Shown: piece by piece, positions 60,290-64,000 of the stretch
Layout: every line of letters begins with the position of its first letter
Position numbering within the stretch: the stretch's first letter is position 1
DNA from: Tetmemena sp. SeJ-2015
Lineage: Eukaryota > Ciliophora > Spirotrichea > Sporadotrichida > Oxytrichidae
Assembly (NCBI GenBank): GCA_027382625.1
Contig: JAJKFJ010023577.1
Location: 1 to 64,000 of the forward strand
DNA length: 64,000 bases
Direction of reading: 5' to 3'
Position numbers and translations under genes: made by a program
The notes under the pieces: generated by a model
What the model saw: only the letters and a program-made list of their open reading frames with translations
Database searches by the model: none
Told to the model about the DNA's origin: nothing

Positions 60290-60988
60290 TTAGACTAGAT
60301 GTGGGAAGCGACAGGGCTCGGGGGGCGCATCATCTTCTGTGTCTTCGAGGTGGGAGCGTGTTTTTAGCCAGAGCTTCAATGTGCCGTCGTAGGCTGTTTT
60401 CATGCAGGTGTAGCATTCGGGGACTTCGGCGCAGCTGCCGTAGTAGGTGACGATGCGTGTGCCGAGGGGTTTTAGCTCAAGCTGCTGCTGCACGTGAAGT
60501 GTGTAGTCGTCGTAGAGGCGTGACTCCATCTCCACATCGTGGTCGATGCGCAGCATGGGGAGGATGTTTTCTTCGAAGGGATTGAAGAGATAGAAGGCAT
60601 CGAAGGCGGCAAAGGAGATGGTGGTGATGTTGCCGTGAACGATTTCAGCCCGAGTGATGCGGAGGCGCTCCAGGAGATCGCGTGCGGCTTTGACGAGGCG
60701 GCTGCGCTGCTCCACGCCGGTGAAGTGGCCGAGGGTGGTGGTGGCACCGACGGCGCAGAATTTTCCGGGGCCGCAGCCGATGTCCAGCACGCGGGTGCCG
60801 GGCTTCTCGACGAGCATTTGCGCGGCCATCTGGCAGACATCCATGGGCGTCCAGTGGCAGGCGGACTGTTCGCGAATGTGCTCGGGATAGTGCTGGTCGA
60901 ATTCGTGATCTCTGAATGCGGTCAGGAATTCGGTGTCGGACTCGATGGGGGGAATCGTGCCGGGCGGTGGGTAGAAACGAGTGGGCAT
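60290..60988 (-). CDS. SAM-dependent methyltransferase
   Basis: A 232-residue class I methyltransferase. The start used, MPTRFYPPPGTIPP, is favoured over a TTG seven codons upstream. Motif I is RVLDIGCGPGKFCAVGATT (about residue 67), with FTGVEQRSRLVKAARDLLE and EIVHGNITTISFAAFDAFYL after it. The latter ends in YLFNPFEENI rather than the usual acidic-aromatic catalytic motif. The C-terminal half is Lys/Glu-rich. Pattern resembles methyltransferases of the DOT1-like or PrmA-like broad group, but the substrate is unknown. It stands alone between the repeat arm and the sulfatase. Confidence 0.8.
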   Translation of the reverse strand: MPTRFYPPPGTIPPIESDTEFLTAFRDHEFDQHYPEHIREQSACHWTPMDVCQMAAQMLVEKPGTRVLDIGCGPGKFCAVGATTTLGHFTGVEQRSRLVKAARDLLERLRITRAEIVHGNITTISFAAFDAFYLFNPFEENILPMLRIDHDVEMESRLYDDYTLHVQQQLELKPLGTRIVTYYGSCAEVPECYTCMKTAYDGTLKLWLKTRSHLEDTEDDAPPEPCRFPHLV

Positions 60989-61082
60989 GGGGACGGCCGG
61001 GACTGCCAACTCGGCGGTCAGGGGAGCCCGTGAGTCTGTCGATCCGGGGAAGGGGAGCGAGAGGTTATTTCACTGGAGTACT

Positions 61083-62366
61083 TCATGGCTTCCACCATGC
61101 GTCCAGCTTTGAGCTCAAGGTTTTCACTTTGTCTGCGTTCTCGGCTGCGAGGTTTTTCTCTTCGGCGGGGTCTGCTTTGAGGTCGTAGAGCTCCACGACA
61201 TCCTTTGGCTGGTTGGTTTTGTCGGGGATTATGAGCTTGTCGTAGCCGTTGATGACCCAGCGCCAGCGGAGGCTGGAGGCGGGCAGGTTGAGATCGACGA
61301 AGTTGTGGGTGAAGCATTCGCCGTAGAGTGTTTTGCGGGTGCTGACGGCGGAGGTGTCGAGGAGGTCAATGCCGGGGAAGGTCTTGGTGGGGGCGATGCC
61401 GACGGCCTTGAGCAGGGTGGGCACGAGGTCAATGGATTGTGCGAGGTCTTCGGACATTTTTGGCTGCACGTGGCCGGGCCAGCGGATCATGATGGGGGTG
61501 CGCAGGCCGCCGTCGTACTGGCTTTGCTTCGACTTGTCTGCGTAGCGTCCGGTCTTGGGGTTGGTGATCCAGCCGTTGTCGCTGAGGTAGAGGAAGATGG
61601 TGTTTTCCTTCATGCCATTGTCGTCAATGTGCTTGATGAGTTCGCCGCAGGTTTCGTCGAACCAATCCACCATGGCCCAGTATTTGGCCACATGCTCGCT
61701 GGGGGCTTTGTCCTTGTATTTTTCCAGCAGGCGCTGCGGCGGCGTGTGGGGATCGTGAGGCATCATGGGGGCATACCAGACGAAGAAGGGCTTTTGCTGT
61801 TGTTTGGCTTCGCTGATGAAATCATAGATGGGCTGCATGGTCTTGCGGCCGATGTCGAGGCCGGCATCTCCATGGCGGCCGCCGTGGGTCATGCCATGGG
61901 TGAAGCCGCCGCGCTCGTAGCTCTTCTGCCACCACTTGCCGGTTTGCAGGCTGAGGTAGCCTTTTTGCTTGAGCATGGTGGGCAGGGTGCCGGCTTCTTC
62001 GAGGTGTTTGCTGATGACTTCGCGGCCGGCGTCAAACTGCGGGCTGGTTTGAAACTCGCGCGGCTTCATGCCTGCGGGAATGGGCGGGTCGTTGCTGGTT
62101 ACTTTGTGCTGATGGGGATAGAGGCCGGTGATCAGCGAGGCGAGGCTGGGGCAGCAGAGGCTGCAGGGGACGTAGCCGCGGGTGAAGGTGAGGCTTTCTG
62201 CGGCGAGGCGGTCCAGATTTGGGGTCTGGATGGTTTTGTGGCCCATGAAGCCGTAGTCGCTGTACAAATGATCGTCCGAAATGATCAGGACGATGTTTGG
62301 CGGTGCATCGGCGGCGGTGAGCAGGCAGGGCAGGGCGAGCAGCGAGAGAAGAAGGCGGCGAATCAT
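61083..62366 (-). CDS. Sulfatase with changed formylglycine motif
   Basis: A 427-residue exported sulfatase (signal peptide MIRRLLLSLLALPCLLTAAD). IVLIISDDHLYSDYGFMGH carries the metal-binding Asp pair. The catalytic segment is SLCCPSLASLITGLYPHQHK, where the arginine of the usual C-x-P-S-R motif is Leu. LSLQTGKWWQKSYERGGFTH supplies the substrate-binding Lys/His region and FLYLSDNGW the second metal pair. Related PVC sulfatases with a CxPSL form exist as far as I recall, so this may be a subfamily feature. The protein is the full family length (about 430) and ends in the usual LYDLKADPAEEKNL tail. Confidence 0.9.
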   Translation of the reverse strand: MIRRLLLSLLALPCLLTAADAPPNIVLIISDDHLYSDYGFMGHKTIQTPNLDRLAAESLTFTRGYVPCSLCCPSLASLITGLYPHQHKVTSNDPPIPAGMKPREFQTSPQFDAGREVISKHLEEAGTLPTMLKQKGYLSLQTGKWWQKSYERGGFTHGMTHGGRHGDAGLDIGRKTMQPIYDFISEAKQQQKPFFVWYAPMMPHDPHTPPQRLLEKYKDKAPSEHVAKYWAMVDWFDETCGELIKHIDDNGMKENTIFLYLSDNGWITNPKTGRYADKSKQSQYDGGLRTPIMIRWPGHVQPKMSEDLAQSIDLVPTLLKAVGIAPTKTFPGIDLLDTSAVSTRKTLYGECFTHNFVDLNLPASSLRWRWVINGYDKLIIPDKTNQPKDVVELYDLKADPAEEKNLAAENADKVKTLSSKLDAWWKP

Positions 62367-62479
62367 GGGCGCATGAGAACGAATAAGCAGCAAGGCATCT
62401 TGCCGGGCAAATCGGGCTCAATTGCAGGAAGAAGGCAATCCAGACTTGCGCATGTGCGCTGGAACGGCAGCCTAGCAGG

Positions 62480-63214
62480 ATGATTCGGAAACGCTTTCGG
62501 CGCGTGGTGCCGGCGCTCGGCATCTGCCTTTTTTCACTTACCTCCTGCAAAATGCACGTGGGCTCGTTCGCCTACAGAGCTATGCACAGTGTGTCGAACC
62601 CACTGACCTCGGAGCCGCTGGACTACCTGCCGTTTCCGGATCTCAAGCAGTGGGCAGCTCTTCCGGGACCCATGCTGGAAGTGCAGGGGGGCAAAGCCAT
62701 CCCGCGCAGTCTATTCATTAGAGATGAGGAACTGCCGAAGGGATCGCCGAAGGCCAAGAGACCGAGTTCGGGGCTGACGGGCAGGGCGGGTGATCTGATG
62801 GGAATGGTGACTTCGCTTCTGGCCATCGCGGCGGGATCGACTTCGGATGACAAGCTGGGGTCCATCGATGACACGCGGCGTCAGCTGGCGGTGAATGAAT
62901 TTCCTTTTGTGCTGCTGCAGGGGGCGGACCTTGTTTATGTGAAGGCGGACAAGCAGATGTGGCCGCGTCTTGCGCGTGCTGACAAGTGGAGCAAAATCAC
63001 CGTCATCACGAAGGACGGCACTTTCTTTGGCATCGCGCAGCGCATTCACTTTCGCAGTTCAACCTCGGAGGTGGTGCTGGAGGGGGACCCGACGGTGCAG
63101 TCGGGGCAGCAGCACATCAAAGGTGCGAAGGCGGATGCGATTATGATTTTGGATTTTGCGAAGCGCCGTGTGGTGGTGAACGGGCCGGTGGTGGAGAAGA
63201 AGCTGTTTCGGTGA
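62480..63214 (+). CDS. Lipoprotein of unknown function
   Basis: No family recognised. The 244-residue product has a lipoprotein signal (FRRVVPALGICLFSLTSC, lipobox LTSC) and a soluble, mostly beta/helical part. ADLVYVKADKQMWPRLARAD and KITVITKDGTFFGIAQRIHF are repeated-looking strands, and the C-terminal FAKRRVVVNGPVVEKKLF is basic. It is bordered by two convergent or divergent sulfatase genes, but nothing connects it to sulfate metabolism. Confidence 0.75.
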   Translation: MIRKRFRRVVPALGICLFSLTSCKMHVGSFAYRAMHSVSNPLTSEPLDYLPFPDLKQWAALPGPMLEVQGGKAIPRSLFIRDEELPKGSPKAKRPSSGLTGRAGDLMGMVTSLLAIAAGSTSDDKLGSIDDTRRQLAVNEFPFVLLQGADLVYVKADKQMWPRLARADKWSKITVITKDGTFFGIAQRIHFRSSTSEVVLEGDPTVQSGQQHIKGAKADAIMILDFAKRRVVVNGPVVEKKLFR

Positions 63215-63221
63215 GGGGACG

Positions 63222-64000
63222 CTACTTCAATGCTTCACGGTACTTCGCCCACTTTTCGCGCAGTTCTTTGAGCTTGTCCGCATGTGCGGGATCGGCGGCG
63301 AGATTGTGCTCCTCCAGGGGATCGGTATCCAGATTGTAGAGTTCTTCGACGAGCGGATTGGGCTCCATCCAGCGGATGTATTTCCAGTGCAGGGTGCGCA
63401 CGGCCTCGCTGGGCGGGATGCGGTCTTTCACGCTGTGGTGTTCGTAGAAGTATTCGGTGCGCCAGTCCTTGGGTGTTTCGCCATCGAGCAGGGGCTTGAG
63501 GCTGCGGCCCTGCATCGCGGCAGGCACGGGAATGCCCGCGAGATCGAGCATGGTGGGGGCCAGATCCACGTTCAACGCCATCGCGTCGACGGTGGCTCCT
63601 GCACGGGACTTCGGCAGGCGGGGGTCCTTGATGATCAGCGGCACGCGCAGATCTTCTTCATACGCATACCATTTGTCAGCCATGCCGCGGTCGGCGAGGG
63701 CGTAGCCGTTGTCGCCGGTGAAGATGACGATGGTGTTTTCTGTGAGGTGCTGCTGCTGCAGCGTTGCCAAAATGCGCCCGATCTCGCGGTCAACGCCGGA
63801 GATGAGGCTGTAGTAGTCGTGCAGGATGCTCTGCGCCTTCTGCGGTTCGTCGAAGCGCCACTCCCAGCGGCGGCGGCCTTCGCTTTTTTGCACGAATTCG
63901 GGCAGGCGCTTGAAGGCTTCATCGGTGGCGAGCTTTGACAGCGGGATTTCGATGCCGTCATACATGCCGTCGTCGCGTACATCGGGTTCATACTCGCGCT
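63222..64000 (-). CDS. Sulfatase/arylsulfatase, N-terminal part outside window
   Basis: The frame is open to the window edge, so the 5' part with the catalytic Cys is missing. The visible part has DYYSLISGVDREIGRILATL, IVIFTGDNGYALADRGMADK (second metal pair, DNG) and LIIKDPRLPKSRAGATVDA, followed by the typical end LYNLDTDPLEEHNLAADPA. This is a DUF229/arylsulfatase-type S1 sulfatase. It is convergent with the lipoprotein gene. Two sulfatase genes in one region is common for Verrucomicrobiota that use sulfated polysaccharides. Confidence 0.88.
   Translation of the reverse strand, partial: REYEPDVRDDGMYDGIEIPLSKLATDEAFKRLPEFVQKSEGRRRWEWRFDEPQKAQSILHDYYSLISGVDREIGRILATLQQQHLTENTIVIFTGDNGYALADRGMADKWYAYEEDLRVPLIIKDPRLPKSRAGATVDAMALNVDLAPTMLDLAGIPVPAAMQGRSLKPLLDGETPKDWRTEYFYEHHSVKDRIPPSEAVRTLHWKYIRWMEPNPLVEELYNLDTDPLEEHNLAADPAHADKLKELREKWAKYREALK

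Overview
The window looks like chromosome of a Verrucomicrobiota bacterium, probably close to Verrucomicrobiaceae such as Prosthecobacter (inference). The marker families are a DUF1501 protein, a broken DUF1549/DUF1553 gene, a PVC-type PQQ-like/cytochrome c protein, two sulfatases, glutaminyl-tRNA synthetase and a fused CcoNO oxidase subunit. Codon use is GC-rich, and clear Shine-Dalgarno sequences are scarce. Almost all of the sequence is ordinary chromosomal housekeeping and accessory genes; there is one small mobile-element-like region.

Layout. 1-5.0 kb: a partial esterase, a membrane zinc peptidase, acpP, a repeat-rich gap, and the ftsB-like/eno pair. 5.2-8.5 kb: an accessory island with a 49-aa protein gene, a divergent small-RNA candidate with promoter and terminator, iteron-like repeats, an excisionase-type HTH protein, a CPAC protein coupled to a RepA-like ATPase, a 50-bp perfect palindrome and an 18-bp tandem repeat. 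8.5-14 kb: DUF1501, mutL, an IscA-type protein and a membrane protein. 14-19.3 kb: an unusual heptose-1-P adenylyltransferase/PurN fusion coupled to a UvrD-type helicase, then tgt with a truncated MnmC-like tail. 19.3-24.1 kb: glnS, purC, tRNA-Asn, tRNA-Met and hemB. 24.4-27.5 kb: a 5'-truncated DUF1553 gene followed by almost 1 kb without a gene. 27.5-35.5 kb: a methyltransferase, an adenylate-forming enzyme, plsX-fabH, proB, purU and a GH75-like protein. 35.5-41.7 kb: lolD, trmL, gtrA, two glycine-zipper lipoproteins and the menA-menC-menE operon. 41.8-51.9 kb: a large PVC cytochrome protein, a protease/LamG/SirB1 fusion, a methyltransferase, an L,D-transpeptidase, a frameshifted M81 peptidase and a terpene-cyclase-fold repeat protein. 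52-60.1 kb: a complete cbb3 oxidase operon (small membrane protein, ccoNO, ccoQ, ccoP, ccoG, fixH-like, safE-like, ccoI). 60.3-64 kb: a methyltransferase, two sulfatases and a lipoprotein.

The genes form several functional groups. menA/C/E supply menaquinone for respiration that ends in the cbb3 oxidase, and ccoG/H/I and the SafE-like protein load copper and assemble it. acpP, plsX and fabH belong to lipid synthesis. purC, the PurN fusion and purU all touch purine or formyl-folate metabolism.

The most interesting signal is not a gene. At least five intergenic sites carry inverted-repeat doublets in which each arm is itself a small hairpin (a REPIN-like design), built from unrelated sequences. 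In two families the differences between arms are paired substitutions that keep the small hairpin intact, which is direct evidence that the structure is maintained. No RAYT-type transposase is present in the window.
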